A DNA stretch of 56,347 nt from assembly GCA_902536695.1 (NCBI GenBank), contig CACAYQ010000004.1, positions 1-56,347 on the forward strand. Direction: 5' to 3'. The stretch is from an uncultured Bacteroidota bacterium (GTDB lineage Bacteria; Bacteroidota; Bacteroidia; Flavobacteriales_D; Parvicellaceae). Under the pieces are notes generated by a model that saw nothing but the letters and a program-made list of their open reading frames with translations, searched no databases and was not told the origin of the DNA. Positions 27,873 through 37,579 of this stretch are shown in pieces (positions within the stretch are counted from its first letter, which is position 1; every line of letters begins with the position of its first letter). A program made the translations under genes and the position numbers.

Positions 27873-28984
27873 ATAATAAGGACTATCAAATTTGTAAAAG
27901 ATGTGTAATGGACACATCAGATGCTGATATTGAGTTTGATGCATTGGGTATTTGCAACCATTGTAAAGATTTTGAAAAAATATTAGTCAAACCACGTTAT
28001 TCAAAAAAAGAATCTGAATCTAGATTAAATTCTATTTTAGAACAAGTTAAGTCTAAAGGTAAAAAGACCGAGTTTGACTGTTTGGTTGGAATAAGTGGTG
28101 GAGTAGACAGCTGCTACACCGCGTACCTATGTAAAAAGTGGGGTCTTAAACCCCTATTATTACACATGGATAACGGTTGGAACTCAGAAATTGCTGTTAA
28201 AAATGTGAAAAATATTGTCAAAAATCTGGGCCTCGACTATCAAAGTTATGTGTTAGATTGGAATGAATTTAGAGAAATTCAATTAGCATTTTTAAAATCA
28301 TCTATTGTTGATTTAGAAATGCCTACTGATATTGCCATTGCTGCAAGTTTATACAAAACAGCTAGTAAATACGGCATAAAACACATTATTTCAGGTGGCA
28401 ACTATTCGGGAGAAGGAATTCTGCCATTGTCTTGGGGATACCATGTACTAAAAGATGAAAAACTTTACAGATGTATTGTGAAAAAGTATAGTAAAATGAA
28501 GCTCAAAAAAGTACCACTTGTGGGATTACGTGGAGAGATCTACTATAAATTTATAAAAGGTATTAAGACCGTTTATCCTTTAAATTTTATAGAATACAAT
28601 AAAGATAAGGCTAGAGAATTTCTAAAAATTGAACTTGGCTGGCAAGACTATGGAGGTAAACATCATGAATCAAAAATTACTGCTTTTTGGCAATCATTTG
28701 CCATGCCAACAAAATACAATATGGATTATCGCAGAGCAACCTATTCATCTCAAATTGTTAGCGGTCAATTAAATAGAGAAAAAGCATTAGAAAACTTAAG
28801 AACTTTACCTTACAATGAAGAAACGGTACGACAGGACAAAAAATATATTGCAAAAAAATATGGAATTTCTCATTCGGAATTTGAAAAATACCTGTCAATG
28901 CCACCAAAAACTTACAGGGATTTCCCAAACAATAAGAATGTTATAGAACTTTTTTATGCATTGTATAGAAAATTTATAGGCTAA
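27869..28984 (+). CDS. wbpG: N-acetyl sugar amidotransferase (WbpG-like)
   Basis: This 371-residue enzyme is the ATP-dependent partner that converts an N-acetyl group to an acetamidino group on an activated sugar, using ammonia from HisH through HisF. Zinc-finger cysteines are Cys9, Cys12 (ICKRC), Cys29 and Cys32 (ICNHC); the PP-loop is ISGGVDS at 75-81, and SGGNYSGEGILP near residue 173 is family-specific. The length fits the family (about 370-380). The sugar-building genes for a 2,3-diacetamido uronic acid are not in the window and may be upstream, although the WecB/WbpI-type epimerase lies 7.5 kb downstream. It is translationally coupled to HisF. Confidence 0.92.
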   Translation: MNNKDYQICKRCVMDTSDADIEFDALGICNHCKDFEKILVKPRYSKKESESRLNSILEQVKSKGKKTEFDCLVGISGGVDSCYTAYLCKKWGLKPLLLHMDNGWNSEIAVKNVKNIVKNLGLDYQSYVLDWNEFREIQLAFLKSSIVDLEMPTDIAIAASLYKTASKYGIKHIISGGNYSGEGILPLSWGYHVLKDEKLYRCIVKKYSKMKLKKVPLVGLRGEIYYKFIKGIKTVYPLNFIEYNKDKAREFLKIELGWQDYGGKHHESKITAFWQSFAMPTKYNMDYRRATYSSQIVSGQLNREKALENLRTLPYNEETVRQDKKYIAKKYGISHSEFEKYLSMPPKTYRDFPNNKNVIELFYALYRKFIG

Positions 28985-28998
28985 ATATCTACTGATTT

Positions 28999-30847
28999 AT
29001 GTGCGGTATCTCTGGTTTTATTTCCAAAAATTTCGATAAAGCTGATTTAGTTAGAATGACTAAATCGCTGAGCCATAGAGGACCAGACGCATCAGGGCAA
29101 TTTTTTGATTCTGAAAAGGGAATAGCACTGGGCCATAGGAGATTAAGCATTTTAGATCTAAGTGATACGGCTAACCAACCTATGTCTTCACATTGTGGTA
29201 GGTATGTCATGGTTTATAATGGAGAAGTTTACAATTTTAAAGAGATTGCTAACAGATTAAAGAAAACGAATTGGAAAACAAGTTCAGATTCAGAAGTTAT
29301 TTTGGAGGCCTTTGTAGCATGGGGAATCGATTTTATTCATCAGTTAAATGGTATGTTTGCTATTGCTATTTATGACAAAAATGAAGATAAACTTTTTCTT
29401 TTTAGAGACAGAATGGGGATTAAACCGCTGTATTATTTTTATAATGAAAAAGACCTCATTTTTTCAAGTGAATTGAAAGCGATTTGTGCTATTAAAAAAA
29501 AACTTAGAAACTAATGATAATGCCATATACGCCTACTTACATTTAGGCTACATACCAAGTAATCAAACCATTTACAATCAAGTATTTAAAATAAGTCAGG
29601 GCTGTTTTTTAACTTATCAAAAAGACGAAATTTCAAAAGAATCTTATTGGAATGTAGAAAAAAAAGTAAAAAAAGAAGTAAATCGAAATTTCACTAAAAG
29701 TAAACAAGAACTAAAATTATTGTTACAAGAATCCATTGAAAAAAGATTGATAAGTGATGTGCCTATTGGTACGTTTCTAAGTGGTGGAATAGACTCCTCC
29801 ATTGTAACTGCTGTTGCACAAGATGTAAATAATTCTCCTGTTAATACGTTTTCAATTGGCTTTGATGATAAAAAACATAATGAAAGTATTCATGCAAAAA
29901 AAGTAGCCAATTACTTAGGTACCCATCACAGCGAATTCATACTAAAAGAACAAGACGCCATAGGTGAAATAGAAAATATTATAAATCATTTTGATGAACC
30001 TTTTGCGGATTCTTCTGCTCTTCCCACTATGCTAGTTTCAAAAATGGCAAGAAGACATGTTACCGTTTGTTTATCTGGAGATGGAGGAGACGAATTGTTT
30101 ATGGGATATGGAGCATATAAATGGGCTAAGAGGATTAATAATCCCATTTTGAGGACACTACGTTTACCTATATCAAAGTTGCTGTATATATCTTCCAGAA
30201 ATAGAAACAAAAGAGCAGCTCAAGTATTTAATAGCCCCTTTAAAAACTGGAAAAGTCATATATTTTCTCAGGAACAGAATCTATTTTCTGAACTAGAAAT
30301 TAATGAACTCCTTAAAATGAATCATGATAACCTAATCGTTAATAATTTAAATTCAACTGTAGAACTAAAACGAAAATTTTCTCCCTCTGAACAACAAGCT
30401 TTTTTTGATTTAAACTATTATTTAATTGATGATCTTTTGGTTAAAGTAGATCGTTCATCTATGTATTCTTCTTTAGAAGCACGAGTGCCTTTATTAGATC
30501 ATAATGTTGTAGAATTTGCGCTAAACCTAGACCAAAAGTTCAAAATAAATAAAGGGGAACAAAAGTACATCCTAAAAGAGTTGACTTACGATTACATCCC
30601 TAAGAAAATAATGGAAAGGCCAAAATGGGGGTTTTCCATTCCACTTGAAAAATGGTTAAAAAATGAACTAAATTATTTAATTACAAAATATCTAAACGAA
30701 GATTCCTTAACTAAAACCAATATTTTAAATAAAATTGTCGTTTCAAACCTGTTAAAAAGATTTCATAACGGAGAATCATATCTTTATAATCGAATTTGGA
30801 GTCTAATTATACTCCAAAGATTTCTTACTAAGCACCTTGATTCCTAG
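28999..30847 (+). pseudogene. asnB: Second asparagine synthetase (AsnB), split by +1 in an A9 run
   Basis: The gene would encode a 615-residue AsnB. The N-terminal glutaminase domain is read from ATG 28999 (Cys2 in MCGISGF, YNGEVYN) and stops early at 29514. The synthetase domain is read in the next frame, from upstream of 29494 to 30847, with SGGIDSS near 29790 and SGDGGDEL near 30075. The frames join at a run of nine A at 29494-29502; eight A would give one continuous protein (AIKKNLETNDNAIYAYL). No other defect is visible, which suggests a recent change, a sequencing error or slippage. Its stop overlaps the convergent membrane protein gene by 20 bases. A role in amidating a glycan carboxyl is inferred. 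Confidence 0.85.
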
Positions 30848-32178
30848 ATTGTTTAAAAACTAAATAAATCATACTAAAGAAGAAAGGAACTAGAGGGGTT
30901 TTATACCGCACTAGTGCCCCAAAATTGGTACCGGCAATACCCACTCCAAAAGCAAACAAAAGAGAAAAAATAAAACAATAAAGTAAAAAAGGTTCATTCC
31001 ATAATATTCTTAGCAGCCTAATAGGAGAAGTACGAACTAAAATCGTAATGGTAAAAAATGATCATTATCGTATTTTCTATTACAGAAAGCACCATGGTTG
31101 GACTTCCTATTTCCCAAAATAAAGGGCGAAATAAAGCAGTGAAAATTGCCAATGGAGCAACAGAAATAAGTCCTCCAAATGAACCGTCTAACTCTCCAAT
31201 ATTATAATTATTACCTCCGTATTGATCTTCCCTCAATAAGTCTTCTTGAATCACTTGAGCTTGCTGAATGGCCGAATCCATATCTCCATAAACTCCAATT
31301 ACGGACGATAAGTTTTGAGAAATATAGAAAGCTGACAACACTATAAAACCAAAAATTACCGGAAAAACAAATACTTTAATTAAACTGGATTTTATGTTTT
31401 TTAAATAAGCACTATTTATCCACAGTAACATTCCAGGTATTAGTGAAACAATGATATAAGCTTTTATATTTATAATCAAAAAGGCATTTAATAACATAAA
31501 AATGAAATTCCGAAAAAGTTTCTTTCTAATGATAAATATGTGATAAAAATTTGAGGTAATCCAACATGTTGCACCTAGAACATAACTATCTTTCATAACA
31601 CCTCCTCCCCAAAAAATTAAGGATGGTAAAAAAAGAATTAAATAGGCAAATATTCTCGAATTTCCAGTATATAGCGTGTTAAATAGTCTGTACAACTTCC
31701 ATATACCAATGTAAGAGAAACAAGCTGTGAGAAAACTGGTTATAAAGAAACTTTTAGCTCCCAAAAAGTATAATGGGACGGAAAGACGAGAAACTGAAAA
31801 TGTATTTGGATCCTTCCACATGTAATGAGGAGGAAAACCGGTTCCAGCATTAAAACTTTGCCATGAATTAAAATAACTATCTGTGTTAAATAAAACAGCT
31901 AGACCTTTTTCAATGTCCTGTTCTATTAAATTACCTATCGCTTGAGTACCTAAAAAATAATTTACGGTATCACCCCCTTCATAATAAAAAAGATAGATAA
32001 TACAAAAACCAGTAACTCCTAATAGTTTAAATAATAATCCGTAATTAAAATAGTTGTATTCATCATATTTTTTTATATAAAATGTCTTAATTATAGAGCT
32101 AATTGTAAAAATTAACAAAATGTATAAAGGAACTAAGAAAAGTTCATTTTGTGATGTGAATTGGTTTATGCTTTGCAA
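30828..32178 (-). pseudogene. Wzy-like polytopic membrane protein, C-terminus split by +1 in an A6 run
   Basis: Read from TTG 32178, the main frame gives 386 residues and ends at 31018. The real C-terminus continues in the adjacent frame to a stop at 30828-30830, giving about 449 residues after removing one A from the run 31053-31058. The tail reads LVRTSPIRLLR, then TNFGALVRYKTPLVPFF, a motif seen in Bacteroidota polysaccharide polymerase-like proteins. About ten hydrophobic segments are visible, plus the conserved EGGDTVNYF in the N-terminal half and FRPLFWEIGSP near the C-terminus. It may polymerise or otherwise process lipid-linked glycan, but no function is known for this family. It is convergent with the split asnB gene. 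Confidence 0.68.
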
Positions 32179-32215
32179 ATCAAAGTACTTTGTAAAGCTA
32201 AATTAAGATTTTTAT

Positions 32216-33464
32216 TTGATAAATAATAGATTTGCGGTATTGAAAAATCAAAAACATATTGTTTATTGCTCGTATGATGGACTACTTGATTCCTTAGGAA
32301 GGTCTCAAATTTTACCTTATTTAGAAGGTCTCAATAAAAACTCAAAATGCAAGTTTACCATTATTAGTTTCGAGAAAATTCATGATCAAAATGAGTTTAA
32401 AAAATTTAAAGAATTTTTAACCTCAAAAGATCTAGATTGGATACCGCTTAACTACACCAAAAAACCACCCATACTATCTACCATTTGGGATATTCTTAAA
32501 TTAAGAATAAAGCTAAAAAAAGTTCTCAAAACCCAAAAAATAGATCTCATCCATTGCAGAAGTTACATTACTTCATTGGTTGCCCTTAGTTTTAAAAAAA
32601 AGTATGAAATTCCATTTATTTTTGACATGCGAGGATTTTATGCTGATGAAAGAGTGGATGGAAAACTTTGGAATAAGAATAAATTTCCTTTTAATATAAT
32701 TTACAGCTACTTTAAAAAGAAAGAAACAGCATTTTTACAATATGCTGATTACACTATTAGTTTAACACAAAATGGTAAAAAAGAAATAAAATCGTGGGAA
32801 CTGCCAAATCAATCTCCAATTTCAGTAATACCATGTTGTACTGATGAAAAATTATTTAACAAAGAAAATGTGAAAAGCATAAGAAATGATATAGGTTTTG
32901 TTGAAGATGACTTTGTAATTTCCTATGTGGGATCAATTGGCACTTGGTACATGATAAATGAGATGCTTGATTTTTTTCAAAGAACTTACAAACAAAATAC
33001 CAAAAGCTAAATTTCTATTCATTACAAAGGATGACCCAAAATTAATTTTGAAAAAAGCTGACGAAAGGAATATTGATATTAAAACAATTAAAATTCAACC
33101 GTCATCAAGAGAAATGATGCCATCTTACATTGGCGCAAGTAACTTTTCGATATTTTTTATTCTCCCAGTTTTTTCTAAAAAAGCATCATCTCCTACTAAA
33201 ATGGGAGAAATCATGAATTTAGGGATTCCAATTATTTGCAATTCTGGTGTTGGAGATGTAGATGAAATTATGAATGAATGCATGCCTGAACTACTAATTA
33301 ATAACTTCTCTAAAAAAGAATACAGAAGAATAATAAATTTCATAGGAAATAACCCAACGATAAATGGAGATAAAATAATTAGTACTTCTAGGGAATATTA
33401 CTCATTAATAAAGGGAGTCAAAAACTACGAAAAAATTTATAATTCAATAAAATTATTTAAATAA
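32216..33464 (+). pseudogene. Glycosyltransferase family 4, split by +1 in a T7 run
   Basis: The N-terminal part is read from TTG 32216 (an alternative TTG at 32240 starts nearer to the conserved HIVYCSYDGLLD) and stops at 33010. The donor domain lies in the next frame to 33464. The join is at seven T at 32971-32977; six would give MLDFFKELTNKIPKAKFLF and a 415-residue protein. Conserved features are FDMRGFYADERVDG, VSYVGSIGTWY near the domain junction and ASPTKMGEIMNLGIPIICN in the donor site, read here as SSPTKMGEIMNLGIPIICN. Apart from the homopolymer the gene looks healthy. The start codon is 37 bases from the divergent membrane-protein start. Confidence 0.83.
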
Positions 33465-33515
33465 AAGATAGGATTTTGATAAATTTTAATTTGTTGTATG
33501 AAATTTATTATCTAA

Positions 33516-35107
33516 ATGAATAAAAAGAAATTAATAAATTACTTTACCATTATTAAATATAAGTTCCTGATGAAAAAATTCAAGCCTATAATTATTATTA
33601 TTTTAGTTCTTTTTATTTTTATTTCTGGAACCTATTCAGGTATTTATTTACATCGCGAATATAACTTCACAAGTTTAAAAGTTTTTCTAGTTGATAAGTT
33701 TAGAGTTAATAATTTTTTAAGAGGTTTTAAGGGGAAGCCAGAAAATTTAAAATTAATAATTAAAGATAAAGACTTAAAGACAATACATGAATATAGAAAA
33801 ACTGCAATTAAAAATGGTGTTATTTCTGAAAATTTGAAAAATTATTTTGAAGCTAAATGCATATTTAATACAGATACTTTTCCTGCTAAAATTAAAATTA
33901 AAGGCGATTTCCCTGACCACCTTGCTGGTGAAAAAATCTCATTTAGAATTAAATTAAAAAATAAAAAACTTATCAAAGGGATGTCATCTTTCTCTATTCA
34001 AGACCCAAAAACTAGAAATTATATATATGAATGGGTTTTTCATCAATTTTTTAAATTAGAAAAAATTACTTCCTTAAAATATTTCTTTTTGAATGTTATT
34101 GTTAATGATGAAGAAAAAGGAATATATGCAATAGAAGAATTTTTTAATAATGATATGCTGATCTCTAATAAAAAACAAATATCACCTATTATTAAAATAT
34201 CTGAAGAAAATCTTTTCTTTGAGAATAACTGTACTCATTGCAAAGATCATAATGAATTAGTAGATGAACTTTATTTAAAAAATGATATTCAATTTTATAA
34301 TAAAAAGTCGGTTTTAAAAGATTCTAATCAAAGAAAGTTATTTGTTGAAGCTAAAGAATTACTTTCAAAATTTAGGTCTGGTGATTTAACTACTCATCAA
34401 GTTTTTAATATTCAAAAAACTTTCAAAAACATATGCAATTTCTGACTTATTGCATAGTCCACATTCGCTTACCTGGAATAATTGTAGATTTTATTACAAT
34501 CCAAATGAAAAACTTCTTGAAATGATCCCTTATGACAGCAATAGTGGTGATTTCAATTCAGAAAATACTATCACATCTTATGATTTGTTTTTTGGAGATG
34601 AAGGAATGTATTTATTTAATCAACAAATTTTTAACGATTCAATTTTTCTGAGTTCATATTTTTCACAACTTAATATTATTTCAAATAGAAAATTCTTAAG
34701 TGATTTTTTTTCTAAAATTAATCATAATCTTCAGAAGCAAATAGATATTTTGTGTATTGATGATTATGATTTTAATTATGATTTAAGAAATAAAATTTTT
34801 AATAGACAATTAAGTTTACAAAGATTTCTAGACGAACCAAATGCATTATCAATAAGAATTACTGATTGTAATAAACTAGAAGTTGGTAATAAAACCACAA
34901 AACCTCTAATAATTTATAGTGTAATTAATAAAAAAAAATGAACAATTATTACAAAACTCTTTTGTTTTAAACCCAAAGAAACAAATTTCTGAAATTAATT
35001 TTCAAAGAACTAATATTTCTAATTTCTCAAAAGACGAAAACCTGTTTTTTGAGTATAGCATTATTGGCTTAAACAAAAGGTATAGAATGGAAATAAAGTT
35101 ATTCTGA
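33516..35107 (+). pseudogene. CotH-kinase family membrane-anchored protein, split twice by +1 homopolymers
   Basis: Three frames make one CotH protein of about 529 residues: 33516-34445, then 34441 on to 34941, then to the stop at 35105-35107. The joins are at A6 (34414-34419, or the adjacent T3) and at A9 (34930-34938). Removing one base at each gives IQKLSKTYAISDLLHSPHSL and INKKNEQLLQNSF. An N-terminal helix (residues 24-42) anchors it in the membrane. The CotH core is clear: KIKIKGDFPDHLAG, MSSFSIQDPKTRNYIYEW, then GIYAIEEFFNND and WNNCRFYYNP with IPYDSNSGD. CotH proteins phosphorylate spore-coat proteins in Bacillus and are widespread in Bacteroidota with unknown targets. This copy lacks the beta-helix that follows the kinase-like part in the paralogue at 44792. 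Confidence 0.78.
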
Positions 35108-35139
35108 CGAATAATTAATTTTAAAAATTATTTAGCAAT

Positions 35140-35613
35140 TTAAACATGATGATACTTCTCCCCTCTCAAAATCGAAAATCCCCTGTAAAGCTGCTCTTTA
35201 AAAATTAGCCTTACCATTTGATGAGAAAAGGTCATTTTAGAAAGGCTTAATTTAGAATTAGCTCTTTTATAAACCTCATCATAAAAACCATAAGCTCCTC
35301 CAATTACAAAGACCAATGATTTTAGACCACAATTCATTTTTTGTTGAAGAAACTCAGAAAATTGAAGAGAGGAATATGATTTACCCTTATCATCAAGTAA
35401 AATAACATGGTCACTATTTTCTAGTTTTCCCAAAATCAATTGACTTTCTTTTTTCTTGAGCTCACCTTCGCTCAGCTTTCCTGCTTGTTTTATCTCTTTA
35501 ACAATGATTTCCTCAATCTTAATGTAATGCGATAATCGCTTTTCATACTCCCTCTCTCCTTCCAACAAATATTTTGTATTGGTTTTCCCTACCACAATGA
35601 GCTTAATTTTCAT
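35140..35613 (-). CDS. rlmH: 23S rRNA (pseudouridine1915-N3)-methyltransferase RlmH
   Basis: The enzyme methylates pseudouridine 1915 in helix 69 of 23S rRNA on 70S ribosomes. It is a SPOUT-fold protein of the normal length (157 aa). Family motifs are the N-terminal KLIVVGKT, the SAM-binding VFVIGGAYGF near residue 107 and the C-terminal LSKMTFSHQMVRLIFKEQLY and the terminal RGEKYHHV. It is intact although it is flanked by frameshifted genes on both sides. It is divergent from nadC with a 46-base gap and convergent with cotH across 32 bases. The rlmH-nadC neighbourhood is common in Bacteroidota. Confidence 0.96.
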   Translation of the reverse strand: MKIKLIVVGKTNTKYLLEGEREYEKRLSHYIKIEEIIVKEIKQAGKLSEGELKKKESQLILGKLENSDHVILLDDKGKSYSSLQFSEFLQQKMNCGLKSLVFVIGGAYGFYDEVYKRANSKLSLSKMTFSHQMVRLIFKEQLYRGFSILRGEKYHHV

Positions 35614-35659
35614 TTTTCAAATGTAATGGAATTACCAAACAAAAATATAGCTTTGCATC

Positions 35660-36494
35660 ATGACCATACCACAATTTGTTCAATTAGCCATCCAGGAAGA
35701 CATCAAAGTAGGAGATCATTCTGCATTAGCCTGTATTCCTAAGAATGCTAAAGGGGAAGCTCAACTGTTGGTAAAGGGAGAAGGTATTATTGCAGGAATA
35801 GAAATAGCCAAACAAATTTTTGCTGAATTTGATCCTTCATTTGAATTTGAGAAGTGTTCATCAGATGGAGATTTCATTAAAAAAAGGAGATATTGCTTTT
35901 AGAATTCATGGATCATCTCAATCGTTGTTAGGAGCGGAACGTTTGGTGCTTAATGTAATGCAGCGTATGAGTGCCATTGCTACACTAACGCATAAATATG
36001 TTAAAGCCTTAGAAGGATTGCCCACTAAGGTATTAGACACCCGAAAAACAACCCCTTTAATTCGCTTTTTGGAAAAAGAAGCGGTTAGGATAGGTGGCGG
36101 TGTTAACCACAGAATGGGATTGTATGATATGATCATGCTTAAAGACAATCATATAGATTTTGCTGGTGGTATAGCAGAAGCTATTCAGCTAACAAGAAAA
36201 TATTTATCAAAAGAGAAATTAGATCTTAAAATTGAGATTGAAACACGTGATTTAATAGAAGTAAAAGAAGTACTTAAAGTGGGTAATATTCAACGCATCA
36301 TGTTGGATAATTTTAGTTATTCAGATTTGACCACAGCGGTGAAATTAATTGAAGGGAAATATGAAACAGAAGCTTCGGGTGGAATTAATTTAGATACAGT
36401 GCGGCATTATGCTGAATGTGGTGTGGACTATGTCTCCGTAGGAGCCTTAACCCACTCTGTACACAATATGGATTTAAGTTTAAAAGCGATTTAA
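35660..36494 (+). pseudogene. nadC: Nicotinate-nucleotide diphosphorylase NadC, split by +1 in an A7 run
   Basis: NadC converts quinolinate and PRPP to nicotinate mononucleotide in de novo NAD synthesis. The first frame (ATG 35660, EDIKVGDHSALACIP) stops at 35902; the rest runs in the next frame to 36494. Seven A at 35879-35885 are the join: six would give GDFIKKGDIAFRIHG and a 277-residue enzyme, the normal size. Catalytic-domain motifs are intact after the join: LVLNVMQRMSAIAT, VLDTRKTTP, GGVNHRMGLYD and LKDNH, then ASGGI and DYVSVGALTHS. Loss of so central a gene by one base is unlikely to be real; sequencing error or slippage is favoured. Confidence 0.9.
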
Positions 36495-36496
36495 AG

Positions 36497-37579
36497 ATGA
36501 AGAAAGTATTAATATGTGTGGGCACACGACCAAATTTTATAAAAGTTACTCGTTTTAAAAAATTAGCTTCAATATATAATCTGGAAATTAAGTTACTACA
36601 TACTGGACAACACTTTGACCATCAAATGAGTAAGGTGTTCTTTGATGAGCTTAAACTAGATAGTCCAGATATTTATTTAGATGCTAAAGGAGCTACTCAA
36701 ATTGAGATGATGGCTGATATCATGGTGAAATTTGAAAAAGAATTACAACACTATCAACCAGATATGGTCTTAGTTCCTGGAGATGTTAATTCCTCTACGG
36801 CATGTGCACTAGTAGCATCGAGAAACAACATTAAACTAGGTCATTTAGAAAGTGGTTTACGCAGTTTTGACAGAACTATGCCAGAAGAAATTAATAGAAT
36901 ATTGATTGATGATTTAAGTGATTTTTTCTTTGTCACCGAACAGAGTGGCCTTGATCACCTCAAAAAAGAAAATAAAAGTGAAGAACAAATTCATTTTGTG
37001 GGCAACACCATGATTGACTCATTAGTGGAATTTAGATCCCATATTGAAAAAAGCTCGATTTTAGATGAAATAAATAGTCCCTCCAACTATGCTTTGATGA
37101 CATTTCATCGACCATCTAATGTAGATCAATTTAACACTCTGACAGAACTCGTAAGAACGATCCAATTGTGTGCTAAAAATATTTCTGTAGTACTACCCCT
37201 TCATCCTAGAACTAAAAAGTCACTACAAAAACATGAACTATGGAGTGATTTTGAACAAATTCCTAACTTAATTTTAACCGATTCATTGGGATACCTGGAT
37301 TTCATGAAATTAGTAACCAATGCAGATATTGTGATTACTGATTCAGGAGGTATACAAGAGGAAACTACCTATTTACAAATTCCATGTATTACGGTAAGAG
37401 AAAATACGGAAAGACCCATCACCATTACACTGGGTAATAATGAACTAATTGAATTAGATGCTATTAAGATTAACCAACGAATGATTGAAAAATTTAATAA
37501 TTGCAAAAAAGGTAAAATCCCACCTTTATGGGATGGTCATGCAACAGAACGCATCTTAGACGTAATTGCCAATTCATGA
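36497..37579 (+). CDS. wecB: UDP-N-acetylglucosamine 2-epimerase family (WecB/WbpI-like)
   Basis: The 360-residue enzyme inverts C2 of a UDP-GlcNAc-type sugar, giving the ManNAc configuration. GT-B fold signatures are seen: VGTRPNFIKV at 9-18, HTGQHFDHQMS near residue 36, VPGDVNS, HLESGLRSFDRTMPEE near 120-135, HRPSNVD near residue 205 and TDSGGIQEE near residue 285. Classical WecB has DRTTP-type and RNN motifs, so either WecB or WbpI (acting on UDP-GlcNAc(3NAc)A) is possible; the latter would fit the WbpG amidination module upstream. ATG 36497 follows the nadC stop by two bases. The ATGA at its end couples it to the next gene. Confidence 0.88.
   Translation: MKKVLICVGTRPNFIKVTRFKKLASIYNLEIKLLHTGQHFDHQMSKVFFDELKLDSPDIYLDAKGATQIEMMADIMVKFEKELQHYQPDMVLVPGDVNSSTACALVASRNNIKLGHLESGLRSFDRTMPEEINRILIDDLSDFFFVTEQSGLDHLKKENKSEEQIHFVGNTMIDSLVEFRSHIEKSSILDEINSPSNYALMTFHRPSNVDQFNTLTELVRTIQLCAKNISVVLPLHPRTKKSLQKHELWSDFEQIPNLILTDSLGYLDFMKLVTNADIVITDSGGIQEETTYLQIPCITVRENTERPITITLGNNELIELDAIKINQRMIEKFNNCKKGKIPPLWDGHATERILDVIANS

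Noticed and set aside
29494-29502. Programmed ribosomal frameshift in asnB
   Set aside because: No slippery heptamer with a downstream structure is evident, and the same +1 pattern recurs in unrelated genes, which favours a common technical or slippage cause.
35648-35655. TAGCTTTG before nadC as a -7 promoter element
   Set aside because: The implied transcript start would fall on or after the conserved nadC ATG, and no TTG lies at the proper distance.
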